This document shows positions 54,575 through 63,202 of a stretch of 64,000 bases of DNA, piece after piece. This DNA comes from CAVQZC01 sp963718315. GTDB lineage: Bacteria > Actinomycetota > Thermoleophilia > Gaiellales > JAICJC01. Position numbers and translations under genes: made by a program. Every line of letters begins with the position of its first letter. Positions within the stretch are counted from its first letter, which is position 1. The stretch lies in NCBI GenBank assembly GCA_963718315.1, contig CAVQZC010000010.1, positions 372,001 to 436,000 on the forward strand, in the 5' to 3' direction. The notes under the pieces were generated by a model. The model had not been told where the DNA came from. It made no database searches and was given only the letters and a program-made list of their open reading frames with translations.

Positions 54575-55033
54575 TCAGTGGGAGTGGGAGCGCTCGCTGG
54601 CGCGTAGCCGCTCGGCGAGGGTCTTGAGCAGCGCCAGGGAGATCGCCGGCTCCGCCTTCAACACCTTGTTGAAGTTGGCGCGGGAGAGGCACATGGTCAG
54701 CACGTCGTCGTCGGCGACGACCGACGCCGCCCGCGGCGAGTCGGTGAGCAGCGCCATCTCGCCGAACGCCTCGCCCGCGCCCAGCCGGGCGACCCGGCGG
54801 CCCTTCCGCGTCACCGACACGTGGCCATCGAGGACGACGTAAAACGTTCGCGCCGGCTCGCCCTCGCGCACGATCCGAGTCAGCGGCGCGAACCGGCGTG
54901 TCGTCGCCATCCGCGCGATCCGGTGCAGATGGCGCTTCGAGACTCCGGCGAAGATCGGCAGGTCGGCGAGGAACGGCACCCAGTCGTTCCGCCGCGTCAG
55001 CTGCAAGTGTGACTGTTCTGTGGGCGGTCGCAT
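54575..55033 (-). CDS. Cyclic-nucleotide-binding-domain protein
   Basis: The ATG at 55033 is used; the open frame before it is not protein-like. The 152-residue protein is one cNMP-binding domain: a helix with LADLPIFAGVSKRHLHRIAR, a barrel with FYVVLDGHVSVTRKGRRVARLG, and the phosphate-binding cassette AFGEMALLTDSPRAASVVAD (Arg near residue 112). No DNA-binding helix-turn-helix follows, so it is a stand-alone sensor. It is convergent with the leader-like gene and divergent from the protease gene. Confidence 0.88.
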   Translation of the reverse strand: MRPPTEQSHLQLTRRNDWVPFLADLPIFAGVSKRHLHRIARMATTRRFAPLTRIVREGEPARTFYVVLDGHVSVTRKGRRVARLGAGEAFGEMALLTDSPRAASVVADDDVLTMCLSRANFNKVLKAEPAISLALLKTLAERLRASERSHSH

Positions 55034-55258
55034 GCGAAAGATCCTCTCACAGCCCGCACGGCGTCGCCACGGCCGACATCGCAGGATGCGTTTCGTACGG
55101 CCGGGAAGATCCCAGGGGTGCGCGCCGTCTGGTAGGCAGATCGGCAAGCTCGAGACACATATTCACCGGTTTGAGCTACGGCTCTGCCAAGCGGGGGGAG
55201 CCGCACGCCGTGCCGCCTGGGGATGGGCGGCACGGCCGCGGCGTGATCCAATACGCGC

Positions 55259-56098
55259 ATGAGCGATCCCGCCGAGGAACAGCTACCCGCATACGCCGTT
55301 GGCAGGCACGCCGCCGGCAGGCTGTCCGGGGCGCGGCCATGGTCGGAGGGCGTCACCCGCGAGTGGGCGCTCGGCGGGTCGACGGGCAAGGGTGTTCGGG
55401 TGTGTGTCGTCGACAGCGGTATCGAGGCCGGCCACCCGATGGTCGGCGCCGTCCAGGAAGCCGTCTCGATCTCGATCCAGGACGGGGCCCTGGTGGTCGA
55501 GGAGGACACCGCCGGCGATCTGTGCGGCCACGGCACCGCCTGCGCCGGGATCATCCGCAGCGTCGCGCCCGACTGCGAGCTGGGCAGCGTCCGCGTCCTC
55601 GACGAGGGCTTTGTCGGCAGCGGCCCGGTGCTGGTCGAGGGGCTGCGCTGGGCGATCGACCAGGGCTATGACGTCGTCAACATGAGCCTCTCGACCACCA
55701 AGCGGGCGTTCGCCGAAGAACTGCGGGAGCTGGTCGACGAGGCGTACTTCCAGCGCAGCGTGGTCGTCGCCTCGGCGCACAACCTGCCGGTGGTCAGCTA
55801 CCCGTGGCGGTTCTCGTCGGTCATCTCCGTCGCCAGCCACGAGCTCGGCGAGCCGATGCTGTACCTGCGCAACCCAAACCCGCCGGTCGAGTTCTTCGCC
55901 CACGGCGTCAACGTCGAGATCGCGTGGTTGGACGGCGGCCGCATCCACTCGACGGGTAACAGCTTCGCGACGCCCCACATCACGGGGATCTGCGCCCTCA
56001 TCCTGGCCAAGCACCCTCACCTGACGCCGTTCGAGGTGAAGACGGTGCTGGGCCTGACAGCCGACAATGCCGGAGGAGCCGATGAGCCAGTCCGATGA
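55259..56098 (+). CDS. Cytoplasmic subtilisin-family (S8) serine protease
   Basis: The 279-residue protein has the triad Asp52 (VCVVDSGIEAGHP), His91 (CGHGTACAGII) and Ser235 (STGNSFATPHITGI), with an oxyanion Asn in ASAHNLPV. No signal peptide or long propeptide is visible, so it is probably intracellular. The GNSFATPH nucleophile loop differs slightly from the common GTSMATPH. Near the RiPP-leader-like gene it could be a leader peptidase, as known for subtilisin-type proteases of lanthipeptide and cyanobactin clusters. Its end overlaps the GAF gene start by 17 bases. Confidence 0.88.
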   Translation: MSDPAEEQLPAYAVGRHAAGRLSGARPWSEGVTREWALGGSTGKGVRVCVVDSGIEAGHPMVGAVQEAVSISIQDGALVVEEDTAGDLCGHGTACAGIIRSVAPDCELGSVRVLDEGFVGSGPVLVEGLRWAIDQGYDVVNMSLSTTKRAFAEELRELVDEAYFQRSVVVASAHNLPVVSYPWRFSSVISVASHELGEPMLYLRNPNPPVEFFAHGVNVEIAWLDGGRIHSTGNSFATPHITGICALILAKHPHLTPFEVKTVLGLTADNAGGADEPVR

Positions 56099-56741
56099 CC
56101 AGCTGCGCGTAGCCGTCGCGGCCGGTGTGCTGCGCGACGAAGCGACCCACCGCGAGCTGCTGTCCTCGATCGCGCAGGTCGCCCGAGCCATCTTCCATGC
56201 CCGGGCGGCAAGCGTGCTGCTGCTCGACGAGACGACCTCCGAGCTGGTGTTCGAGGCGGTCGTCGGCGAGGGCGAGGACACCCTGATCGGCCGCCGGTTC
56301 GCGTCCGGCACCGGAGTCGCCGGCTGGGTGCTTGCCACCGGCCAGCCGCTGATCCTCACCGACGTCTCGACCGACCCCCGGTTCTCGGCCGAGACGGCGC
56401 ACTCGACCGGCTACGTCCCGCAGGGGATCATGGCGGTACCGCTGATCCACGGCGAGGACCCGATCGGCGTGCTCGAGGTGCTCGACCGGCCTGCCAACTC
56501 CCAGTTCTCGCTCGACGAGGTGGAGCTGCTGGGCCTGTTCGGAACGCAGGCGGCAGCGGCTCTGGCACTGCTCCGCCGCGCCCGGCTGGCCGGGGCGGCG
56601 CTGGCCGGCAGCGACCCCGAGCTGGACGCCCTGGCCGGCATCGCCTCACGGATCGCCGGCCGCGAGGGAGCCCCCGCGACCGGCGAGTTCCTGCAGTCGC
56701 TGGACGCGCTGCTGGGCAGACTCAAGCCCGGGACGCTCTAA
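56082..56741 (+). CDS. GAF-domain protein
   Basis: The ATG at 56082 has GGAGGAG upstream and lies inside the end of the protease gene, so the two are translationally coupled. The 219-residue protein has one GAF domain (HARAASVLLLDETTSELVFE, TGVAGWVLATGQPLILTDVS, IMAVPLIHGEDPIGVLEVLD), a small-molecule or redox sensor fold, and a helical C-terminal tail. No output domain is present, so it may act on a partner, plausibly the coupled protease. Confidence 0.85.
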   Translation: MSQSDDQLRVAVAAGVLRDEATHRELLSSIAQVARAIFHARAASVLLLDETTSELVFEAVVGEGEDTLIGRRFASGTGVAGWVLATGQPLILTDVSTDPRFSAETAHSTGYVPQGIMAVPLIHGEDPIGVLEVLDRPANSQFSLDEVELLGLFGTQAAAALALLRRARLAGAALAGSDPELDALAGIASRIAGREGAPATGEFLQSLDALLGRLKPGTL

Positions 56742-56780
56742 CGAGGATGCCTCGCGGCGTCCGGCGGCGTCGGGCTGGCA

Positions 56781-56848
56781 CAGGAGGCCATGCCGCGTCT
56801 TGCCCAGATGAACTCCGTATATGGGCTTCGCCACGGCATGGCCTCCTG
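56781..56848. terminator. Large perfect inverted repeat between convergent genes
   Basis: CAGGAGGCCATGCCG (56781-56795) and CGGCATGGCCTCCTG (56834-56848) pair over 15 of 15 bases, with a 38-nt loop. The loop has a short inner pairing (TGCCCA/TGGGC). It lies between the GAF stop at 56741 and the minus-strand stop at 56888, so it can serve as a terminator on both strands. Confidence 0.6.
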
Positions 56849-56887
56849 CTGGCCCGCCACTCGCCAGCCGTCCACGATTCAACCCCG

Positions 56888-57622
56888 TTAGAGCGTCGCG
56901 CCGGCCAACGCTCCCGTCAGCCACGTCCGCCACTCCTGCTCCGATGCGGCCGCATCGGCCCCCTCGGCGAACAGGTGGTGCCCGGCGAACACCGGCATCC
57001 CGAACACCCCCCGTCCGAAGAACCGCAGCAGGCTGTCAGGCGTGCGGATGCCGACGAAGATCGGCGTCAGGTAGTCGACCTCGCCCACGATCGTGGCGGC
57101 GTCGAGCTCGATCGTCACCGGATCGCCGACCCCACCACCGGCGCCGAGGCGAAGTACACGGCGAAGCGCGTCGAACGCCTCCGGGCTGGCGGAGTCGGCG
57201 GGGCCCTCGACGCCAACGTATGCCGCATGCCGGCCCGGGAAGTGCTCCAGGTATTGGGCGAGCGTGTGGAGGTAGAAGTCCGTGTGGGCGCCGGCGCTGT
57301 CGTACTGGGTGTCCCAGTCGCCCTCGAAGACGCCGCCGTGGACGTAGCGGATCACGGTCGTGCCGGCCGGCCGGGCCTCGATGTGGTGCTCGAGCTGGTT
57401 GTACCAGCCGTCCGGGCGCTCTCCGCGGACCCTGAAGTGACGGGGCGGATCCCACGCGGTCACGGTGTGGATGCCCGCGGCGGCGCCGCCCAGCCGTGGC
57501 TCGATCTCACCCATCGGGAACAGCCAGGAGGCATTTCCCTCCGGCGTCGTGACGGCGTCCCACACCTGCTCCGGCGTGGCCTTGACCTCGATCTCGCGTC
57601 GAATCTCGAACTCGCGGCTCAT
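56888..57622 (-). CDS. SRPBCC-family protein (AHSA1-like), two-part
   Basis: The 244-residue protein starts with an AHSA1-type SRPBCC domain (IRREIEVKATPEQVWDAVTT, then the helix-grip pattern to TDFYLHTLAQYLEHFPGR). A second part of about 100 residues ends DSLLRFFGRGVFGMPVFAGH. Such proteins bind hydrophobic ligands or chaperones. The start overlaps the stop of the ArsR-type gene by four bases (ATGA). The pair of an ArsR-like regulator and AHSA1 is common in actinobacteria. Confidence 0.88.
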   Translation of the reverse strand: MSREFEIRREIEVKATPEQVWDAVTTPEGNASWLFPMGEIEPRLGGAAAGIHTVTAWDPPRHFRVRGERPDGWYNQLEHHIEARPAGTTVIRYVHGGVFEGDWDTQYDSAGAHTDFYLHTLAQYLEHFPGRHAAYVGVEGPADSASPEAFDALRRVLRLGAGGGVGDPVTIELDAATIVGEVDYLTPIFVGIRTPDSLLRFFGRGVFGMPVFAGHHLFAEGADAAASEQEWRTWLTGALAGATL

Positions 57623-58215
57623 GAGGGCTCCTTCTGCTTCGTGATTGATGGGTGCAGCGCCACCACCAGGCGGTGGCGGCGGCCGCCGCCGGCGCGGCGG
57701 TCGTCATACCGCTCCGCCAGGCCGGCAAGAAACTCGGAGAGCTCCCGCGCGCACTCGGCCCGGTCGGCCGCTGACGCGAACCGGATCTCGGCGTCGGCGG
57801 CAAACGTCGCCACCGGCTTGCCGGCCTCTTCTGACCCGCTGAGCAGCGTGCCGACGTCGCGGACGAGGCGGGCGGCAACGGCCAGCAGCCAGCGGGCGGA
57901 GAGCTGGTCGGGCGCCCGGCCGGGGTCGGGCTCCACCGCTCCCAGCGCGGACGGGGAGATCACAAACGACGCGGCGTCCGCCTGTAGCACGCGCTCGGTG
58001 CAGTTGCCCTTGCGGCGCTCCTCGACAAGACGCACCAGCCCGTGCCGCTCGAGCTCCCGGAGGTGGTAGTTGATCCGCTGCCGCGGGAGCCCCAGCGTCG
58101 CCGCCAGCGACGTCGCTGACCCAGGCACCGCCAGCGCTGCCAGCAGCCGGGCGCGGGTGGGGTCGAGCGAGACCTCTGCCGCCTCCGCGCTCTCGATCAC
58201 CGCGACGTCGTGCAT
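57619..58215 (-). CDS. ArsR-like winged-helix regulator
   Basis: The 198-residue protein has an N-terminal winged helix (TRARLLAALAVPGSATSLAA, then LPRQRINYHLRELERHGLVR at about 43-62). The second domain of about 100 residues (ARWLLAVAARLVRDVGTLLS) is helical. The metal cysteines of ArsR are absent. It is coupled to the downstream SRPBCC gene and probably regulates it and itself. Confidence 0.87.
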   Translation of the reverse strand: MHDVAVIESAEAAEVSLDPTRARLLAALAVPGSATSLAATLGLPRQRINYHLRELERHGLVRLVEERRKGNCTERVLQADAASFVISPSALGAVEPDPGRAPDQLSARWLLAVAARLVRDVGTLLSGSEEAGKPVATFAADAEIRFASAADRAECARELSEFLAGLAERYDDRRAGGGRRHRLVVALHPSITKQKEPS

Positions 58216-58269
58216 GGCGACAGTGTGTCACCGACAACTCTTTTTGTCAAGACATCTGAAAGTGTCGGT

Positions 58270-58569
58270 TCAGGTGCGCTGACCGCCGAGCAGAATCTCC
58301 CAGGGCTCGACGCTGACCGTGCGGAGGAGGCCCATCGGCACCCAGGGGTCGGTGCTCAGCCGGCACGTGACCGCCTCCAGCGTTGGCGCGTCGACGACAA
58401 TCAGGAACCGCCGGCGGCCGTTCCCCACCGGCCCGCCGAGCACGATGAAGCCGTCGGCAGCCAGGGCATCCATGAACTCGGCGTGATCGTCCCAGGCGAC
58501 CTGCTCGCGCATGGGCAAGCGGTGATTCCACTGCTCGCCCGGCTCTCGAAGCACGGCGAAGTACGACAC
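58270..58569 (-). CDS. YCII-domain protein
   Basis: The 99-residue protein begins MSYFAVLREPGEQWNHRLPM, then has the helix DDHAEFMDALAADGFIVLGG with its Asp-His pair and the end DPWVPMGLLRTVSVEPWEIL. YCII domains form dimeric alpha-beta folds with an active-site-like His and Asp. It stands alone. Function unknown. Confidence 0.85.
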   Translation of the reverse strand: MSYFAVLREPGEQWNHRLPMREQVAWDDHAEFMDALAADGFIVLGGPVGNGRRRFLIVVDAPTLEAVTCRLSTDPWVPMGLLRTVSVEPWEILLGGQRT

Positions 58570-58681
58570 CCCCGCCCCTTGGTCGCGTTCGGTTACTTGA
58601 ACGACTCAACTGTACTTTGGGGCCGCGGCCGTGGTCAACTCAGCTGGTTGATCGGTGCGAGACCGGCTATGGTCGGGGGCG

Positions 58682-59056
58682 ATGATCGAGGTTCAGCACG
58701 TCGACTTCATCTCCATCCCGTCCCGCGACCTGGCGCGGTCGAAGCAGTTCTACGGGGAGACCCTCGGGCTGCCGGTCGAGAAGGACCACACGGGATTCGC
58801 CGAGTTCAAGGCCGGCCAGGTGACGCTGAGCATCTGGGAGCCGGAGGCCCACGGCATCCTGTTCGCCCCCAACCCGGCGGGCTTTGCGCTTCGCGTGCCC
58901 GACGTGGCGGAGGCCCGGGCGGCGCTCCAGGCCAAGGGGGTCGCGTTCAGCGGCGAGCTCATCGACTCGGGCGTCTGCCACATGGCGCCATTCCAGGACC
59001 CGGACGGCAACGCGCTGATCCTGCACCACCGCTACGCGCCGGCGGACCAGGACTAA
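58682..59056 (+). CDS. Glyoxalase/VOC-family protein
   Basis: The 124-residue protein has the two beta-alpha-beta-beta-beta units of the VOC fold: VQHVDFISIPSRDLARSKQF, FYGETLGLPVEK, and VCHMAPFQDPDGNALILHHR with the closing His and Glu-type position. VOC proteins include lyases, dioxygenases and resistance proteins. The ATG at 58682 is used; the frame is open 27 bases earlier. It is convergent with the GlcG-like gene. Confidence 0.9.
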   Translation: MIEVQHVDFISIPSRDLARSKQFYGETLGLPVEKDHTGFAEFKAGQVTLSIWEPEAHGILFAPNPAGFALRVPDVAEARAALQAKGVAFSGELIDSGVCHMAPFQDPDGNALILHHRYAPADQD

Positions 59057-59065
59057 GAAGCTCGA

Positions 59066-59494
59066 TCAGGCAAGGCCGGCGGCCGCGATGGCGGCCTTCG
59101 CGCACGCCTCGTCCTGCTCGCCGGTGCCACCGCTGACGCCGAGCGCCCCGATCAGCCCGTCTCCCGCGAACAGCGGCAGTCCGCCGGCGTAGACGACGAT
59201 CCGCCCTCCGGAGGTCGACGTGAAGCCCCAGTCGGCGCCGCCCGGCTGCGTGCTCTCCATGAACTCGCCGGTCGGCGTCTGCCAGAGCACCGCCGTGTAG
59301 GCCTTGTCGAGGGCAAGCACCATCGCGCCCAGCGGCGAGCCGTCCATCCGGGCGCTGGCGATCACGTGCCCACCGCGGTCGGCCACGGCCGCCGCCACCG
59401 CCAGTCCCTGACGCCCGGCCTCTTCGCGCACCGCGGCCAGCAGGGCGAGAGCCTGGTCGAGGCTGACTTCCTGGACGGACAGCGGGTCGGGCAT
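59066..59494 (-). CDS. GlcG/HbpS-family heme-binding-like protein
   Basis: From the ATG at 59494 the 142-residue protein has the HbpS fold: LDQALALLAAVREEAGRQGL, VAAAVADRGGHVIASARMDG, and the late GDGLIGALGVSGGTGEQDEA. Family members bind heme or act with two-component sensors. There is no signal peptide. It ends 10 bases after the glyoxalase gene on the opposite strand. Confidence 0.88.
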   Translation of the reverse strand: MPDPLSVQEVSLDQALALLAAVREEAGRQGLAVAAAVADRGGHVIASARMDGSPLGAMVLALDKAYTAVLWQTPTGEFMESTQPGGADWGFTSTSGGRIVVYAGGLPLFAGDGLIGALGVSGGTGEQDEACAKAAIAAAGLA

Positions 59495-59520
59495 CAGCGC
59501 GATCCTACAGGCCGTACGTC

Positions 59521-60114
59521 CTACGGCGCGCGGGCCAGGAGCGCCGCCAGCGCCGTCCGGGTGGCGCCCGGCCCGTTGATCTCGAGCCACGTGACCCGCC
59601 GGCCCGAGCTGACGATCCCGTACAGGTTTGGCTGCGCCATGTGGCAGGCACACGGCGGCGAGACGATCAGCACCCCGGCTCGCCCCCGTGAGGCGAGCGG
59701 CTTGACGGTGGGAATCTGGCCGACGTAGGCGCCCGCATGCTCACGCACGAACGCCACGTACCCAGCGGCGCCCGCGGGCGTGGCGAAATGCAGCGTCCGC
59801 GACTCGACGTACTGCAGCTTGTGCTTGGACGGCCCCTGGAACACCCGCTGGCGCCCGGTGACGTAGCCCAGGTGGTCGAGCGTGGAGGGCAGCGACGAGA
59901 GCGAGGCGTCCCCGGCCAGCAGCGCGGAGGAGACCTTCGTCCAGTGACTGGGGAGGTAGGAGAGGGCCGAGGCAGAGAGGGCCGGCGGGAGCGGCGCGTC
60001 TGGTTTCGAGTCAGCCCTGCTGAGTGCTTCGAACGCGAATGCGCCTGCACAGAGCAGGATCGCCGCCCCCACACCGGCGCGGATCGCTGCCTTCCGCTTG
60101 GTGGCGCCGCTCAC
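59521..60114 (-). CDS. Membrane-anchored protein of unknown function
   Basis: The 197-residue protein has one N-terminal membrane segment (AGVGAAILLCAGAFAFEALS). An extracytoplasmic domain follows with LPSHWTKVSSALLAGDASLS, HFATPAGAAGYVAFVREHAG and SPPCACHMAQPNLYGIVSSG, where the two Cys lie close together. No family is recognised. It lies 26 bases upstream of the GlcG-like gene and is divergent from potD by 76 bases. Confidence 0.65.
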   Translation of the reverse strand: MSGATKRKAAIRAGVGAAILLCAGAFAFEALSRADSKPDAPLPPALSASALSYLPSHWTKVSSALLAGDASLSSLPSTLDHLGYVTGRQRVFQGPSKHKLQYVESRTLHFATPAGAAGYVAFVREHAGAYVGQIPTVKPLASRGRAGVLIVSPPCACHMAQPNLYGIVSSGRRVTWLEINGPGATRTALAALLARAP

Positions 60115-60190
60115 CCAAGCACTTTACATCAGCGCCCCCCCATTGGTAATGTCATCCACCCTTATCACCCCACCTTCGCGAGGGCACCTG

Positions 60191-61360
60191 ATGGACAAGC
60201 TAGATCGTGGTCAATTCCTGAAAGCCTCCGCGACGCTGCTCGGCGGCGCGGTGTTGCTCCCGGCGTGCGGATCGAGCTCAGGCTCGGGCAGTGCCGCTTC
60301 GACGTCGCACCCACCGGTCAGCCAGGAGCCGGGCAACCTGGCCATCCTGGAGTGGGGTGGCTACGAGGCCGCCGGCACGAAGGCCCAGACGTACTGGAAG
60401 ATCCCGGGCAAGGACTACACCGAGAAGTTCGGCGCCAACGGCATCACCTACACCTACATCGTGAACGACAGCCAGGCGCTGCAGAAGGCAAGCCAGGTGC
60501 AGTTCGACCTCATGCACCCGTGCAACGAGAACGTCCCGGACTACGTGAGCCGCGGGCTCGTCCAGCCGTTCGACACCAGCCTGCTGCCCAGCTTCAGCGA
60601 AGCTCAACCCGTACCTGGTCGACAAGGGCCAGGTGCAACGGCCAGCAGTACATGATCCCGTGGGACTGGGGCTACGCCAGCCTGCATCTACCGCTCCGAC
60701 ACGGTCGACCCGGCCGACGCTACCGGCTGGGAGCTGGCCTGGAACCCCAAGTACAAGGGCAAGATCTCGCTGTGGGACGGCGCCGCGATCGAACTTCGAG
60801 GTGGCCGCGCTGAAGCTCGGCTATCCACGCAGATGGACACGATGAGCACCGACCAGCTCGACCAGCGCCAAGCAGGCGCTGATCGACGCAGAAGCCGCTG
60901 AACAAGTTCTACTGGCAGAGCGAGTACGGCGACATGCAGCCGGCGCTCAAGAACGGCGACGATCTGGATCGCCTACTCCTGGCAGGACGTGCCTGCGCGC
61001 TGCGATGAACAAGGCCGCCGCATCCAGTTCATGTTCCTGCATCCCATCACAGGGCCGGCTCAGCTGGTTCTGCGGGTTCATGCTCGGCAGCGCACACCAA
61101 GAACTACTACCACGCGCACAAGTACGTGGAGTCCTTCATCAACCACAGGCCGCCTGCGTCGCAGATGACCAACACGTTCTACTACGGCACCTCGAACACC
61201 ACAGGTCAAGGCCGTCGGAGATCACGGACCAGTCGCTCGCCAAGTCGCTCGACCTGGGCAACCCGCACGCGATCGCCGCGCCGCAACGTGCACCTGCAGA
61301 GCTGGGAGCCGAACCGGTCGCGGTTACAGACTCGCCTGGGAGGAGGTGCAGGCGGCCTGA
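60191..61360 (+). CDS. potD: Polyamine-type ABC transporter, binding protein (many frame changes)
   Basis: The start MDKLDRGQFLKASATLLGGA with a lipobox at PACGSS is clear, and to about 60598 the frame is intact (LAILEWGGYEAAGTKAQTYW). From 60599 on, frame changes come every 25-110 bases, for example near 60599, 60636, 60685, 60794, 60828, 60866, 60891, 60961, 61001 and 61020. Joining the frames gives a normal PotD-like end (KISLWDGAA, KALIDAKPLNKFYWQSEYGD, FYYGTSNTT). Conserved sense across the changes points to sequence error. Substrate inferred from the family. Confidence 0.78.
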
Positions 61361-61388
61361 GCCGGCTGCGCTTCCCGCTGAGCCGCCC

Positions 61389-62321
61389 GTGAGCGCCGCG
61401 ACGGGTCGCGGCGCCGCTCGCCGGCGCCGGGTCTGCGGCCCGGCTCGCGGCCTGCTGATACTGCCACCGGCGGTGTACGTGCTGGCGCTGCTGGTGGCGC
61501 CGATCGTGCTGATCGGCGCTCTACAGCGTCAACCTGCAAGACGCAACCTGCTCGGGCGTCCCGACCACGTTCTCGACCGTCGAACTGGAAGGACTTCCTG
61601 CCGCCGGGTCACAACCCGTTCCGCGACCGGTTCAAGATCGTCGATGATCGATCACGCTGGTCGTCTCGGTGGGCGCGGTCGTCGCCGCCTACCCGCTGGC
61701 CTACTTCCTGGCCTTCGTCGCCGGCCAGCGGCGCTACACGCTGCTGCTGCTGCTGCTGGCGCCGTTCTTCACCAGCTACCTGCTGCGGGTGATCGCCTGG
61801 CAGGTCATCCTCAACAACAACGGCGTCATCAACTCGCTGCTCTGGCACCTCGGCCTGCGGCCGCACGGGCGACGGCATCCGCCTGGCTGATCTACTCGAA
61901 GTTCTCGGTCGGCCTGGTGCTGTTCTACACGTGGGTGCCGTTCGTGGCGCTGCCGATCTTCGTCGTGCTCGACAACATGGACCGCGCGGCTGCTCGAGGC
62001 CGCGCACGACCTCGGCGCGAGCCGGCTGCACCGCCTTCCTGCGCGTCACGTTCCCGCTCAGCATCCCGGGCGTGATCGCCGGGCTTCGTGTTCGTGCTGA
62101 TCCCGACCACCGGCGAGTTCATCGCGCCGCTGCTGGTGGGCGGGCCCGAGCAGCTACATGTTCGGCAACTCGATCCAGTCGTTCTTCTCGGACACGCCCA
62201 ACTGGAACTACGGCGCGGTGCTGGCGCTGTGGCTGGTGGTCGTCGTGCTGGTCATCCTGCTGTCGTCTTCGGCCGCTACCTCAGCACCGACCTCGCAGGA
62301 CGCGGCGACGGGCCACGGTGA
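61389..62321 (+). CDS. potB: Polyamine-type ABC transporter, permease B (frame changes)
   Basis: Pieces in different frames join to a permease of about 305 residues with six membrane segments: LLILPPAVYVLALLVAPIVL, VVAAYPLAYFLAFVAGQRRY, LLLLLLAPFFTSYLLRVIAW and GEFIAPLLVGGPEQ. The ATPase-coupling EAA loop reads EAAHDLGASRLHAFLRVTFP once a base is dropped near 62030. The GTG start is inferred. The end overlaps the start of potC (GTGA). No ATPase subunit gene lies in this window after potC. Confidence 0.72.
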
Positions 62322-63181
62322 TCGGTCGGCTGGGCCGGCTCGCACGCGGGCCTGCAGCAGCTACTTCACGCTGCTGGTGCTGTTCCTGTACGCGCCGCTG
62401 GTCGTGCTGGTCATCTTCGCGTTCAACGACAGCGACGATCCAGACGCTGCCGTCAGCCGGCTTCACCACCAAGTGGTTCCACACCGCCTTCTCGCAACAC
62501 CGACCTCACGTCGGCGCTCGAGCGCAGCGCGGTGATCGGCCTCCTGGACGGCCTCGCGGCGACGGCGCTGGGCACGATGGCGCCGCGATCGGCGCTGGCC
62601 GCCGGCACGCTGCTTCCTGCGGCCGCTGATGCACGACGCTGTTGCTGCTGCCGCTGGTGGTGCCCTACATCGTGCTCGCGGTCGGCATGGTGATCCTGCT
62701 CCACGAGCTCGGCATCGCAGACGTCGCTGACCGCCGTGCTGCTCGGCCACATCGTCGATCTCGCTGCCCTACTCGCTGCTGGTCATCCTGCCGCGGCTGC
62801 GCACGCTCGACGCCTCGATCGTCGAGGCCGCACGCGACCTGGGCGCCAACCCGAGGCAAGGCCTTCAGGCTGGTGACGCTGCCGCTGCTGATCCCGGCGC
62901 TGGTCGTCCAGCGTTCCTGATCGCCTTCACGATCACGTTCGACGAGTTCGCGATCGCGTCGTTCCTCGCCCCGCCCGGATCGCCGACCTACCCGGTGTTC
63001 CTGTACTCCGGGGCCCGCACGCCGCGCTGCGAGCCCGAGGTGATCGCGATCGGCGCGATCGTGGTCGTCGCTGTCGCTGGTGCTGGTCGTCGTCGCCGAG
63101 CTGATCCGGCGGTTCTGGGAAGGACGGCTCGAGGGCAGGCGCAGCACCGACCAGGCGCCCGTGTTCGCCGTCGGCGCCTAG
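62318..63181 (+). CDS. potC: Polyamine-type ABC transporter, permease C (frame changes)
   Basis: Fragments in alternating frames give the second permease: LLVLFLYAPLVVLVIFAFND, VVPYIVLAVGMVILLHELGI, and an EAA loop whose end reads KAFRLVTLPLLIPALV. The closing part is LIAFTITFDEFAIASFLAPP, a PotC signature, then GSPTYPVFLYSGARTP. Changes of frame occur near 62440, 62507, 62590, 62730, 62857 and later. The stop TAG is at 63179. The potA ATPase may lie outside, as it is not next to this gene. Confidence 0.72.
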
Positions 63182-63202
63182 CACGTCGGCGCGTAGGACC
63201 TA

